Below are positions 35,169 to 40,000 of a stretch of DNA of 40,000 nucleotides, piece by piece. This stretch comes from Symbiodinium natans (Eukaryota; Sar; Dinophyceae; Suessiales; Symbiodiniaceae): the NCBI GenBank assembly GCA_905221605.1, contig CAJNDS010000753.1:1-40000 (forward strand). The letters run 5' to 3'. The number at the start of each line of letters is the position of its first letter. The stretch's first letter is position 1. The translations under genes were made by a program, and so were the position numbers. Under the pieces are notes generated by a model, which saw only the letters and a list, made by a program, of their open reading frames with translations, made no database searches and had not been told where the DNA came from.

Positions 35169-36390
35169 CTAATACTAAAACTAATAGAAAATCCTACCAG
35201 GATTTAGGCGAATGCAATTGAGGAGGCCCCTGGCCGAAAAGATTGATCAACGGGGGGGGGGGGGGTTATTAATGCGAAGTCAACATTATAAGGGAACCTC
35301 AGCCCCAAAAAGGGAATAAGGGCCTACTCCGGGTCCTAGACCCTAACCCCATAATCCCCTACAATAGCCCTGAAACCCCAAGAGCACTGACATCAACTCT
35401 CGTTCGCCTTCTCCGCCTCGAGCTGCGCCTTCTGTGCCGTCATCGCCATGAGGTCGCTCTGGAGGACAGGGAGCCTGTCGAGGGAGTTAGGATTTAGGAT
35501 TTATAGGCTTTGTAGGGTTTAGGGGTTCGGGTTTCGGGGAGGGTAGGGGGGGGGGGGGGTTGAAGGCCTTTAGTAGGACTTGCGGTTCAGGAAGCACTTG
35601 GCAATAGTCCGTCTAGTTAACGACAGTCAGTCGGCTTAGGGTTCTCTTTGTCGACGGGGAAGGAGGGGAGTTTCGGTTTCGAGCTTAGGGAGAATCATTT
35701 TTGGCAAGGACACACTGCACTCTGAGCCGCGGGCTACAAGTACTTTGCAGGTTTAGCTTGAGATACATTACTCCTCACCCAGCCTCGACTGCTCCTGGCC
35801 AATCCCATCCTCCAAAGACTTCAGCGTCTTCTTGCAGTGGCACTGCCTCAAGGAGGAAGGAGCTGCATAAAGAACAAAAACGAGCCTGCTTCTCAGTATT
35901 GGGATCCTTTTTCAAGGGGATTCTACTATATTCGGGTACCCCCCATGATAGGAAACGCCCATGCCGAGACACATCTTCTCCCAGAGCTTCTCTTCATCTT
36001 TCCCCTGCTTGACCACTTTGTCCTGATGGATGCTGCGCTGCACAGGTGAGTTTTTTCAACTCTGTCAAAAGGAAAATTCATAGCTAGCAGGAGTGTTGTT
36101 TTGAGTATGAGGAGGAGGTGGTTTCCGTTTACAAATCATAATCAGACACCATGCGCAGCTGCTTGTCATTGAATCATGTGATTGGATGGTGCAATCTTGC
36201 CACGCAGTCTTCCTGCATCTGCCTGCCCTTTCTCTTGATTTCGGCTCCCAGAGAAGTCCTTGAGCAGCTCTAGCAGCCGCGTGACGCGAGCCACCGGACT
36301 GGCTTGAAATTTGACAGCAGCAAGGAGGATGGGGAGGAGCAAAGCGAGCCTCGGCAGGAAAACTGCAAAGTCATCGGATCCGAAGACCAT
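4251..36390 (-). CDS. Large split gene for a secreted coiled-coil protein, ~36 mini-exons
   Basis: Reading the minus strand, short open segments join in register into one ~700-residue protein over 32 kb. Exons are 18-159 bp. Seen: AG acceptors throughout; donors assigned are 10 GT, 15 GC and 9 GA; phases match across nearly every junction. The product starts with a signal-anchor-like leader and is then almost entirely heptad-rich, Glu/Lys/Ala-rich coiled coil, with Cys motifs (QCHCKK, KESCSNQ, DWCK, RQDCSG). Its overall pattern resembles a class of unnamed coiled-coil proteins that I recall as numerous in dinoflagellate gene sets; function is unknown and no search was possible. An in-frame TAG lies immediately before the ATG. 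One intron contains an LTR element and a MATH-BTB gene. The 3' end after 4251 and the junctions around 26547 and 14813 are unresolved. Confidence 0.75.
7445..10343. other. Long intron 27/28, no genes seen
   Basis: This 2.9-kb stretch separates exons 27 and 28 of the split gene. It holds degenerate CCCTAAA/TTTAGGG-type sequence (7700-8600, 10020-10100) and a more complex, non-repetitive part (8640-9940) with no convincing coding segment, tRNA or snRNA that I could recognise. Confidence 0.5.
10344..14854 (-). CDS. Split gene exons 21-27
   Basis: Exon 21 14813-14854 (LRKDKSYYQAFFAL, GC donor; tentative); 22 13321-13368 (DLSKIVDEAGEALCTA, GT); 23 12277-12306 (EMTAMTKKIQ, GC); 24 11659-11724 (ELDQQMEESRLQRQDENKEY, GC); 25 10869-10916 (AIADSVRACDLLQRAK, GA); 26 10575-10625 (DRLSRFYTSTAAKAKAK, GT); 27 10344-10502 (53 codons from DPTYRRNSSEEFE to a Gly/Ser/Pro linker ending SAPPP, GA). 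All junctions from 22 to 27 are phase 0. An alternative longer exon 22 (to 13313) with a different start for exon 23 is also phase-compatible. Confidence 0.68.
11509..11604. mobile_element. ~96-bp foldback MITE, copy A
   Basis: Near-perfect inverted repeat: the left arm begins 'gggatgttcccccttatac' and the right arm ends with its imperfect complement ('gaaggggaacatccc'). Arms of ~40 bp leave almost no loop. A second copy lies at 25968-26064. No target-site duplication is evident. It lies in intron 24/25 of the split gene, just downstream of exon 24 on the minus strand. Confidence 0.8.
13702..13807. repeat. Imperfect foldback sequence
   Basis: Outer arms 'gggtaaaacgggg' and 'tcccccttattttacc' are imperfect inverted repeats, and an inner pair 'ctgtttaagaggg' / 'cccttttaacag' extends the hairpin. 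It resembles a decayed MITE and lies in intron 21/22 of the split gene. Confidence 0.45.
14764..14800 (-). repeat. Telomere-like CCCTAAA block
   Basis: Five CCCTAAA units lie beside exon 21, in the intron that also holds the LTR element. A shorter TTTAGGG stretch at 14955-14968 is the insertion site of that element. Confidence 0.9.
14970..15274 (+). repeat. 5' LTR
   Basis: 305 bp starting TGCGGAGCTGC and ending CCCCCCGTA; identical to the 3' copy except for an extra TAC near 14981 and one C fewer near the end. It contains an AT-rich 'aatataaatt' at about 15212 and a 9-base match to the 3' end of the dinoflagellate spliced leader (15046-15054). Confidence 0.9.
15275..15288 (+). promoter_or_regulatory. 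Primer-binding site, half-tRNA type (initiator tRNA-Met)
   Basis: GGTTATGAGCCCAA follows the LTR directly. Its complement is the conserved anticodon-loop region of initiator tRNA-Met (GGGCUCAUAACC, anticodon CAU underlying the TTATGAG). Drosophila copia and some other copia-group elements prime from a tRNA cut in the anticodon region; this site fits that mode and not the usual 3'-CCA priming. Confidence 0.7.
15342..23171 (+). CDS. Element-encoded polyprotein in four successive frames (frameshifted)
   Basis: Open frames 15342-16160, 16066-17019, 16874-20443 and 20418-23171 overlap and shift by +1 each time. Only the first (ATG 15342) and last (ATG 20457) have natural starts; the middle two begin with non-ATG codons, so they are best read as continuations. 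Joined they would give about 2,600 residues: acidic low-complexity N-terminus, WW domain (split by the first shift), acidic region, S1 domain, Trp-rich stretch, helical region, three CCCH fingers, SAM-like helices, basic and repetitive linker (LPGQ.VAGQ twice), an unrecognised globular domain, three more CCCH fingers, an Arg/Ser stretch and a Lys/Ser-rich tail. The shifts could be mutations, assembly errors or programmed frameshifts. It may act as a Gag-like RNA packager; that is inference. Confidence 0.7.
16023..16110 (+). CDS. WW domain interrupted by a +1 frameshift
   Basis: The first frame gives WEMHFQDGRPYYYNIATQ, with the first Trp, the GRPYYYN core and the Thr typical of WW domains. 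The second frame gives TQWECPDGF, the second Trp and the Pro. Removing one G from the GGG at 16078-16080 would join them into a normal ~30-residue WW domain, which binds proline-rich peptides. This is the clearest proof that the first two frames are one coding unit. Confidence 0.75.
17320..17540 (+). CDS. S1-type RNA-binding domain
   Basis: Residues ~150-222 of the third frame read as an S1 (OB-fold) domain: VGLIRCINAYGAYLEHGDLD, then KVGDTVEAVVKKVEKDGTVI, matching the G-x-V-x-x-I-x-x-Y-G-A-F and F-x-V-G-D-x-V-x-A-x-V patterns of the family. S1 domains bind single-stranded RNA. A Trp-rich stretch (17600-17710, ~10 Trp) follows at once and is unassigned. Confidence 0.75.
18266..18766 (+). CDS. 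First CCCH zinc-finger triplet
   Basis: Three fingers in the third frame: CX7CX5CX3H at 18266-18322 (CKFYNLGRCRNGSDCPFEH), CX9CX5CX3H at 18545-18607 (CLYYGVNRDGCKYGAACRYI then H) and CX8CX6CX3H at 18704-18766. Spacing and the aromatic residues fit CCCH fingers, which usually bind RNA. They differ from the CCHC knuckles of ordinary retroviral-type Gag. Confidence 0.85.
19108..19248 (+). CDS. Possible SAM-like helical domain
   Basis: The segment VTNVKELKEYIFVEDLVEKG followed by INKVTACKILNLVGG has the short-helix pattern and the D-L...G-I...K-I-L register of sterile-alpha-motif folds. Weak call from pattern only; it could be any small helical bundle. Confidence 0.3.
21930..22163 (+). CDS. Second CCCH zinc-finger triplet
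   Basis: Three tightly spaced fingers in the fourth frame: CX9CX5CX3H at 21930-21992, CX8CX5CX3H from 22026 (CKYYVAGRVCHAGPECKFSH) and CX8CX5CX3H at 22104-22163 (CIQFYQTGMCRRGDGCVFEH). They are followed by an Arg/Ser/Pro stretch (RPRSPRTPPRDRQRR) like that of splicing-related proteins. The two triplets in one element suggest an internal duplication or two related subunits. Confidence 0.85.
23172..23488 (+). other. 3' untranslated part of the LTR element
   Basis: About 320 bp between the last stop codon and the polypurine tract; no open frame of note. Confidence 0.6.
23489..23500 (+). promoter_or_regulatory. Polypurine tract
   Basis: GGACAGGGGGAG ends immediately before the TG of the 3' LTR, the expected position of the plus-strand primer in LTR retroelements. 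Confidence 0.75.
23501..23803 (+). repeat. 3' LTR
   Basis: 303 bp, TGCGGAGCTGCAG to CCCCCCCGTA; identical to the 5' LTR apart from a 3-bp deletion and an extra C. It is followed directly by TAGGGTTTAGGG. Confidence 0.9.
23945..25048 (-). CDS. MATH-BTB domain protein with basic RS-type tail, intronless
   Basis: ATG at 25048; an in-frame TAG upstream (about 25080) fixes the start. The 367-residue product has a MATH-like region (residues ~28-150: KVWPMG strand, VELEVRN, then LLPSRHLTIEEGW and DELFVTARARF), a BTB/POZ domain (~165-255: DKRILVARSEYFRTMF, then RRTILAMFRYLMSNTF), a BACK-like helical region and a C-terminal RKRSRSRRRSRGSRR tail. MATH-BTB proteins are usually substrate adaptors for Cullin-3 ubiquitin ligases; the RS tail hints at a nuclear or speckle location. 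It is intact, without introns, and lies inside an intron of the split gene on the same strand, so it may be a retroposed copy. The MATH assignment is weaker than the BTB one. Confidence 0.85.
   Translation of the reverse strand: MEEGPEKTKDAPAPRQREECAEAVIQHPRKCRFFREPAGPWCSFSICLKVWPMGKHRSYSEASSSEESSQWEDCLAVAVQVLPPRNSCSKWVCPDVEVELEVRNFKDEALRVRRLWKKTFCDKSSSVGARPLLPSRHLTIEEGWCNAEDELFVTARARFQAPADPLDTMLFRKLDFAQQSPQVVFKLCEEPLLYFDKRILVARSEYFRTMFESQSWLEGQTNEVDLSKDRLADRRTILAMFRYLMSNTFSAEDSTWALSVRQFADRYGMADFVERIDTELMQLVSRDNLLIFLGHVYGKGGRLESFCLDMLKEKTHSVLDRHRGKLDELLQEKPELAKTVILQLMQRDKESRKRSRSRRRSRGSRRH
25365..28660 (-). CDS. Split gene exons 17-20
   Basis: Exon 17 28631-28660 (PHNCFLQPF, GA donor); 18 26606-26727 (40 codons including GSRDPRVALLALAVPFGGRV, GT donor); 19 about 26547-26568 (FVVSLI), where the donor cannot be resolved without breaking phase; 20 25365-25427 (DMINILKKEQQDEDKKLDWC, GT donor). 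The reading frame of exon 20 stays open to about 25252, so it may be longer than drawn. This block gives the second short Cys-containing motif (DWCK). Confidence is lower than for neighbouring groups because of exon 19. Confidence 0.55.
25809..25856 (-). repeat. Telomere-like CCCTAAA block
   Basis: About seven CCCTAAA-type units with one AATCCCT variant. It lies in intron 19/20 of the split gene; reversed TTTAGGG-type degenerate copies follow to about 25910. Confidence 0.9.
25968..26064. mobile_element. ~97-bp foldback MITE, copy B
   Basis: Same family as 11509-11604: arms 'gggatgttccccctaatact' and the complement of 'gtacaagggggaacatccc', with ~42-bp arms and a short loop. The two copies differ by about 15% by eye. 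Both lie in introns of the same gene. Confidence 0.8.
26214..26370. repeat. AT/TG microsatellite region
   Basis: (TA)n, (TG)n and A-rich simple sequence, including 'atatatatatat' runs at 26219-26251 and 26340-26362. It holds no coding content and lies in an intron. Confidence 0.9.
28060..28143 (-). repeat. Telomere-like block: (CCCTGAA)4 then (CCCTAAA)8
   Basis: Four CCCTGAA variants run directly into eight perfect CCCTAAA units. A clean switch from a variant to the canonical repeat is what is seen at the inner edge of real telomeres, but here unique DNA flanks both sides. It lies in intron 17/18. Confidence 0.95.
28833..30497 (-). CDS. Split gene exons 13-16
   Basis: Exon 13 30425-30497 (IGQISVDMVNKQSSIDDSNK, GA donor); 14 30236-30289 (EDSAFLSDTKESCSNQEQ, GA); 15 29219-29278 (DWRSRTAARQEELSAFTETQ, GA); 16 28833-28879 (ELLGNEEARELQRWL, GT). 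Three successive GA donors are needed to keep the frame; the joined helices run without a heptad break. Exons 13 and 14 lie inside one longer open frame, but reading through between them would break the pattern. Confidence 0.7.
30719..30754. repeat. 18-bp tandem duplication
   Basis: Two adjacent copies of 'ctagcttSttgcaatcaa' (S = c or g). Short intronic duplication, no function evident. Confidence 0.8.
30868..31042. repeat. Tandem repeat of poly-C blocks with a 'gatatatcaattta' spacer
   Basis: 'Gat(a/g)tatcaatttac' starts at 30868, 30946 and 31005 (periods 78 and 59), each followed by long C runs broken by single A or T, and then by 'ccaaaaccagggaattcgtg' or a close copy. The Pro-rich open frame here is an artefact of poly-C. 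Confidence 0.85.
31184..33512 (-). CDS. Split gene exons 6-12
   Basis: Exon 6 33479-33512 (QKDAKDYVTLK, GA donor); 7 32924-32990 (AESEKSIAAVEKAIAALEKG, GT); 8 32542-32605 (SFLQTSDADVLRQMVSSANL, GC); 9 32253-32345 (VSDRDALASIF, Ser-rich loop, VVGTL, GT); 10 32072-32101 (SMRDSMKED, GC); 11 31498-31564 (PGEAQQSFLGMVRAKTAEVA, GC); 12 31184-31212 (DTEIEAKTT, GC). Every junction is phase-consistent and the frame stays open across all seven. The non-helical SFLQT and Ser-rich loops separate two helical blocks. Confidence 0.75.
32802..32857. repeat. (GTGTGC)n minisatellite
   Basis: About six GTGTGC units followed by GTGTGG variants, in intron 7/8 of the split gene. Apparent Val/Cys or Arg/Val open frames come from the repeat. 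Confidence 0.9.
33637..33676 (-). repeat. Telomere-like CCCTAAA block (degenerate)
   Basis: Two perfect CCCTAAA units followed by variants, in intron 5/6 of the split gene. Confidence 0.75.
34194..34264 (-). repeat. Telomere-like CCCTAAA block abutting an exon
   Basis: About ten units with one CCTCCTAAA interruption. The block starts within a few bases of the exon 5 donor site (34267), so the minus-strand intron begins almost directly with TTTAGGG repeats. Confidence 0.95.
34267..36022 (-). CDS. Split gene exons 2-5
   Basis: Exon 2 35973-36022 (DKVVKQGKDEEKLWEK, GT donor); exon 3 35784-35846 (QCHCKKTLKSLEDGIGQEQS, GC donor); exon 4 35398-35474 (LPVLQSDLMAMTAQKAQLEA, GT donor); exon 5 34267-34342 (TEIQEQAASDKKEAIAALTG, GC donor). 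Phases agree: exon 2 ends with two bases and exon 3 starts with one; exon 3 ends two and exon 4 starts one; exon 4 ends one and exon 5 starts two. The CXC pair falls just after the first helix. Introns between them hold telomere-like and simple repeats. Confidence 0.72.
34609..34648 (-). repeat. Telomere-like CCCTAAA block
   Basis: Five to six CCCTAAA units in intron 4/5 of the split gene. Confidence 0.9.
34903..35288. mobile_element. TIR element with TAATGTTGACTTC ends
   Basis: Left end 'ttaatgttgacttcacatta' (34903-34923) and right end at 35270-35288 are reverse complements with one mismatch. Inside lie a perfect 20-bp palindrome (35030-35049), a (CTA)24 microsatellite (35096-35168) and a duplicated 'agggagatgNtccaggttgc' motif. 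There is no open frame, so it is MITE-like. It lies in intron 4/5. Confidence 0.6.
35096..35168. repeat. (CTA)n microsatellite
   Basis: About 24 uninterrupted CTA units inside the TIR element. Confidence 0.95.
36259..36390 (-). CDS. Split gene exon 1: signal peptide and start of coiled coil
   Basis: The ATG at 36390 is preceded in frame by TAG. The 44 codons give an acidic start, a hydrophobic run (LPRLALLLPILLAAV, residues 12-26), a likely cleavage zone around FQASP, then ARVTRLLELLK. The exon is closed by a GA donor (AAG|gacttc). Joining to exon 2 at 36022 (acceptor catcag) gives LLELLK-DKVVKQGKDEEK with no gap in the heptad pattern. Targeting to the ER or a secretory route is inferred from the leader only. 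Confidence 0.7.
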
Positions 36391-36394
36391 CTAC

Positions 36395-36799
36395 TTAAGA
36401 TCCCAAGGCTCCGAATGCAGTGTGCGCCTGACTCTGGACCTGAAAGTTTCTTGGCAGTGCCACCTTGCCGGCGCAGGATTGAGGCACGGGCAGCTTCATC
36501 TCCGAGATAGGAAAGGCTGAACCTGCACGTCTCGCAATGTAGCGCATTGCGGTAGCGATCTTGCTACAAGCGTCCACAAGCTCTCCGACAAACATGAGAG
36601 ACTCGGCAGGCGCATGAGGGCGCGCGACTCGACACCCAAGGTAAAAATCCGTCTTACGCCATGTCGTACACAGCTCCCCTCTTTGGTGCCCGTCTCTTCT
36701 TCTCCCTGCGTCCCCCATCCAGCGCTTACTTGAACATTTGGTTTCTTTGCCTGATTCTTGCCAGTGCGGTGGGGCAGTGCTTCCCCCACCCCGCGCCAC
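36395..36799 (-). other. Open frame upstream of the split gene, unrecognised
   Basis: A 134-codon frame lies just 5' of exon 1. Its second half has protein-like composition (ESLMFVGELVDACSKIATAM) but no family is recognised. It could be 5' UTR, part of another exon, or chance. From 36800 to 37630 I see only poly-C/G runs and degenerate repeat. Confidence 0.2.
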
Positions 36800-37637
36800 C
36801 CCCGGCTCCCTCTGTCTCTCAAATAGCGTTTACGTGCTGCTTCTCTTGTGACGGGCTTTTGCTTTGAGTTCGGGTGAGCCAAGCCAGGGTTCCCCGCGAC
36901 TGGCCGAGCAATTCTCAAACTCTTGGGAGCCCATGGGACACCCTTGACCTGGCTAATCCCTTCCCCCTAATATTAAACTTATTAAACGGGGGGCCCCCCC
37001 CCCCCCCCCTAATGGAAACTGCAAAGTGTTTTTATACTTAGGGGGGGGGGGGGGTTTTATCCAAATGTCCTGAACCCTACTAAGCCCTAAACCCTTAACC
37101 CTAGACCCCCAACCCTAAACCCTGAGGGTTTTATTGGTGTTGAGGGAAATTCGGAATAGGGTTTAAAAAGGCGGGCTCGGTTTCGGGAGGATTTTCCGGA
37201 ATGTGTTTTTGTTATTAGGGGGCGTTTAGTAAAAGGGGGAAGGGATTAAGGTGTACATCGTCCCTCCGTGCTAACTCCCCTCTCCTTGCAAGCTACCCTA
37301 TTCAAACGTGCCTCTGCTCCGCTGCGTCATTATCTATCTCCCTGCCTCCTATTACCTGCACCCACTGTCATCCCAATCTGGGCCCGCCGCCGCGCCTCCC
37401 GAGGCGGAGGTCGCGGGACCATGGGCTTTCCCAAAAAGCCCCCGCGGCCCGGGTCACTTCATTCCAGAGGACGGCTGCGCAGGCGACTGGGGGTGCGGAA
37501 GTGGGCAGGTGGGGAGTATATGGGGATCAGGCAAGGCATCCACTTTTCCACGCTCGCCCTTAAGCACCCCTGAATAGACATCACATTCCTTATTCCCGAG
37601 TCATAGAAGCCCTCACTTTCGGCATTTAATTTAGGGT

Positions 37638-37947
37638 TAATGTTGGACTGGCTTTAGTGAGAGGGGGCACTATTATGCGATGTTCCGGAAATCTTATAGG
37701 GGACCCCCCCATTGATAGGGTGGGCCTCAATAATGCGATGTTTGCCGGCCAGGGTTGGGGCAAAAAATGTTTTGAGTTGGTTGACTTAGAGAGAACAAAC
37801 GGAAGCTGAAGGCTGGTTTCTTTCTACTGGTACTACTACGACGACGACAACCCCAGCCCACATTATTCAGGATCCCCGAAAACCCCAAAATTGTTTGGTG
37901 GGGGGGGGGGGGGGGGGCCCCTACGTACTAAAGCGAGTCCAACATTA
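37638..37947. mobile_element. 310-bp TIR element with TAATGTTGGACT ends
   Basis: Left end 'taatgttggactggctttag' and right end at 37927-37947 match as inverted repeats in 20 of 21 bases. Inside are two copies of 'aWtaatgcgatgtt'-like sequence and long G runs. The ends resemble those of the 34903-35288 element, suggesting one family. There is no coding capacity. Confidence 0.65.
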
Positions 37948-38142
37948 CAGGAACAGGTTTTCAGTTCTGAGGCTATTCCTGTTGGGAGGGGGGGGGGGGG
38001 GGCTGAGCCGAGGGTCTTTGAGGCTGGGATCAAAGTGAAAGCAGAACTTGTTTTGTTCACACAACCAAGCGTCGTGCAGCAGGGGAGGGCGGCTTAGAGC
38101 ACTTGAAGTCTACACTTAAGTACCTCACTACACAAAAAAATG

Positions 38143-38187
38143 AATATATATATATATATATATATAATCTATATATATATATATATC
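38143..38187. repeat. (TA)n microsatellite
   Basis: Two TA runs split by 'atct', just downstream (minus sense) of the short open frame at 38214. Confidence 0.95.
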
Positions 38188-38213
38188 GGAGATGATCCTG
38201 CTTCTGTGATTAG

Positions 38214-38348
38214 TTAAATCAAGCCGAGCTCGTCTGCTAGGAGAAGGGACATGACGTCCTCCGCATCCAGATCTCTCTGGCACTTCCGTCGAGGAAGGAG
38301 ACGTCTCCGCAAGAAAATGACTTTGAGGAATGCACGCAAAGCAACCAT
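38214..38348 (-). CDS. Short basic open frame, possibly a terminal exon
   Basis: 44 codons from ATG 38348 to TAA 38214: MVALRAFLKVIFLRRRLLPR, then an acidic helix ending LLADELGLI. Composition is protein-like and the frame stays open two codons upstream of the ATG to an AG. It could be a small gene, or a last exon of the upstream gene if the riboflavin kinase exon at 39010 is not terminal. No family recognised. Confidence 0.25.
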   Translation of the reverse strand: MVALRAFLKVIFLRRRLLPRRKCQRDLDAEDVMSLLLADELGLI

Positions 38349-39009
38349 GTCAGCTTAAAAGAAGGGCTTATGTCAGTTGAGGCCCCCAGCCCTGAGACCT
38401 TGGCTGTATTGGGGGGTCTAGGATAGATTTTCCGCAGCTGCCATACCTCATGGGCAAAAAGCTCAACGCTACCGAAAGCAAGCGGAGTGGAACTGAAGAC
38501 TCAGAGGGCAAAGGGCGGCGCATTAGCATTGGGAGTCAAAACATGTCCACATGCGACTGCCTCGATACATCCTTGAAAGGCCCCAGGCCCGAACCCAAAA
38601 CCACAAACCCAAAACCCCTAAACCCCTGAACCCTATATGCAAAAGGAATAAGGATGCCTCTGCGCGCCCCTTCCCGCTGTGGGGGCTGCTCAGGCACTTT
38701 CTGGCTCCTGGGACACGAAGAACCTGAATGGTGGTCAGGGCTTAGGGTGTTCAGGGGTTGAGGCTTTCGGGCCATTGAACTTTGAAGACGATGACACATA
38801 TACAGTCTCGTTACTGCTTTCTTGTGTTGGGGAGGCAGTCTTGCGCATGCTCTGCACTGCGATGTTCAGCTGCGCTCCTCCCATTCGAAACGACACCTTC
38901 AACTAAGGAGAAATAGTGCGTATAGGCCTTAGGCAGAAAGATCTTGATTCCTGAAGCTTGCACGCCCTACTAACCCTACTACTGGTATAAGCTCTAAACC
39001 TCTCAACCC

Positions 39010-39726
39010 TCAAAGACAAGCACCCTGTGCAAGGCAGTGCTGGGTCTCATGCGGATCCTCCGACAGCTTCTTCATGGTCTCCTCCTGCAAACTTTGTGGT
39101 TAACCATGCAAGAGAAAGCAAAATGCCACACCACAACTGTGGGCAAACTTGTTGACGCATGTGCCACCAGAGGTACTTGTACTCCGCAAACTTGGGCTCT
39201 GATGGGCCCTGAACCCTCAACCCCCCAAAATCTCGCAATCCTCCCAAAATCCCCCCGACTGCAGTGCCTCGAGAACTTCCCGGCAGAAGTCGCCATCCTG
39301 CAAGGGATCAGGTCCACTCCCTTACCCCTTTAGGGCTTGGCTTTATCATGAGATTCAGGGCGCCATGAGCGCCATCAACTTGATTGCACCTAGCGTTGCC
39401 AGGCCTCACGGATCGCAACGATGAGATCGTTGAAGTCGGCGAACTTTGCCCTGCAAGCAGCCAGCACAGCTCTTAAACAACAAGCCAGTCGCTCAGACAG
39501 GGGATAAATTCCGGGGGGCAAAAGATGCGAGGCGCTGGGGCTGAATGAATCCGAAGCCCTCCAGAATTCGTGGCCTATTTGAACAGCTGCCCTCAAGCGT
39601 CGTGAACTCCAAGCCTCTTAGGGTAAGAGCCCCGAAGGCTCCGAACCCAAAACTCTGGGGACCCCTCTCAGGGCGAACGAAGCCGCAGACGATAAGCCGA
39701 AGCTCGGAATCGTAGAAGTCCCCGTC
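39010..39726 (-). CDS. Riboflavin kinase, C-terminal exons (gene runs off the right edge)
   Basis: Three exons join in phase: 39668-39726 (DGDFYDSELRLIVCGFVRP, GA donor), 39405-39450 (AKFADFNDLIVAIRE, GC donor) and 39010-39084 (EETMKKLSEDPHETQHCLAQ, then GACL and a TGA stop). The joined text matches the end of the flavokinase fold: D-F-Y-x-x-E-L-R-L...G-F-x-R-P-E-x-x-F...L-I-x-x-I. The family makes FMN from riboflavin and ATP; the catalytic Glu and nucleotide-binding segments would lie upstream, beyond the window or in exons not seen in 39727-40000. It could be the kinase half of a fusion protein, as in plants. No fragment of the N-terminal half is visible. Confidence 0.6.
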
Positions 39727-40000
39727 CTCACGTGGATTCAGAGTTTGGAGTTGGCCCGATGTAGAACACAGAGAGCTCGGACAGGGTTGCTTCAAAGTGC
39801 GGACGCCCCCATGTGGGGTGCGCCATCCTCGTGTCGTCATTTTTGGTTTGGTGTTGAGGCCTCAGAAGTGCAGACAGTCATGAGTCATGAGGATGAAACC
39901 TGTGGGGTGTGGCGTTCTCGTAACTGTCTTTACTTTCAAGCTTCCGTTTGCAAGAGTGCCCACAGTGGCCAGGATGATGAGGCATGTGGGCGCGCCCCAT

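Overview
The window looks like nuclear DNA of a dinoflagellate. Evidence: (i) TTTAGGG/CCCTAAA telomere-type heptamers, perfect and degenerate, are scattered on both strands through the non-coding DNA; (ii) host genes are cut into very short exons whose reading frames only join if GC and GA donors are used as freely as GT, always with AG acceptors and usually AG|G, a splicing style known from dinoflagellates; (iii) the longest intact single-exon host gene is nested inside an intron. No rRNA, tRNA or CRISPR was recognised. The species cannot be named from sequence alone.

Layout. 1-3453: tandem array of a ~795-bp unit (four units plus a partial fifth), each complete unit carrying a ~100-bp-arm inverted repeat. 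3686-3841 (-): candidate first exon with a signal peptide. 4251-36390 (-): one long split gene, reconstructed here by hand as ~36 mini-exons of 18-159 bp, coding ~700 residues: an N-terminal hydrophobic leader followed by almost continuous coiled coil with Cys motifs. Its function is unknown; it resembles the abundant, unnamed coiled-coil secretory proteins of dinoflagellate gene sets (from memory, not searched). 39010-39726 (-): the last three exons of a riboflavin kinase, running off the right edge.

Inside the 10.5-kb intron of the split gene (14855-25364) sit two insertions. The first, 14970-23803 (+), is an 8.83-kb LTR element with near-identical 303/305-bp LTRs, a primer-binding site complementary to the anticodon region of initiator tRNA-Met (the half-tRNA priming of copia), a polypurine tract, and a TTTAGGG-repeat insertion site. 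It has no reverse transcriptase, integrase or protease. Instead it carries ~2,600 codons in four overlapping frames with WW, S1, a Trp-rich stretch, two sets of three CCCH zinc fingers and Lys/Ser-rich tails. This is the best candidate for an undescribed system: a non-autonomous, RNA-binding-protein-coding retroelement. The second, 23945-25048 (-), is an intronless MATH-BTB gene with an RS-type tail.

The remaining introns hold foldback/MITE-like elements (two copies of a ~97-bp hairpin; two TIR elements beginning TAATGTTG), microsatellites, long poly-C/poly-G runs and telomere-like blocks. Splice sites were assigned by eye from frame, phase and heptad continuity; none has transcript support here.
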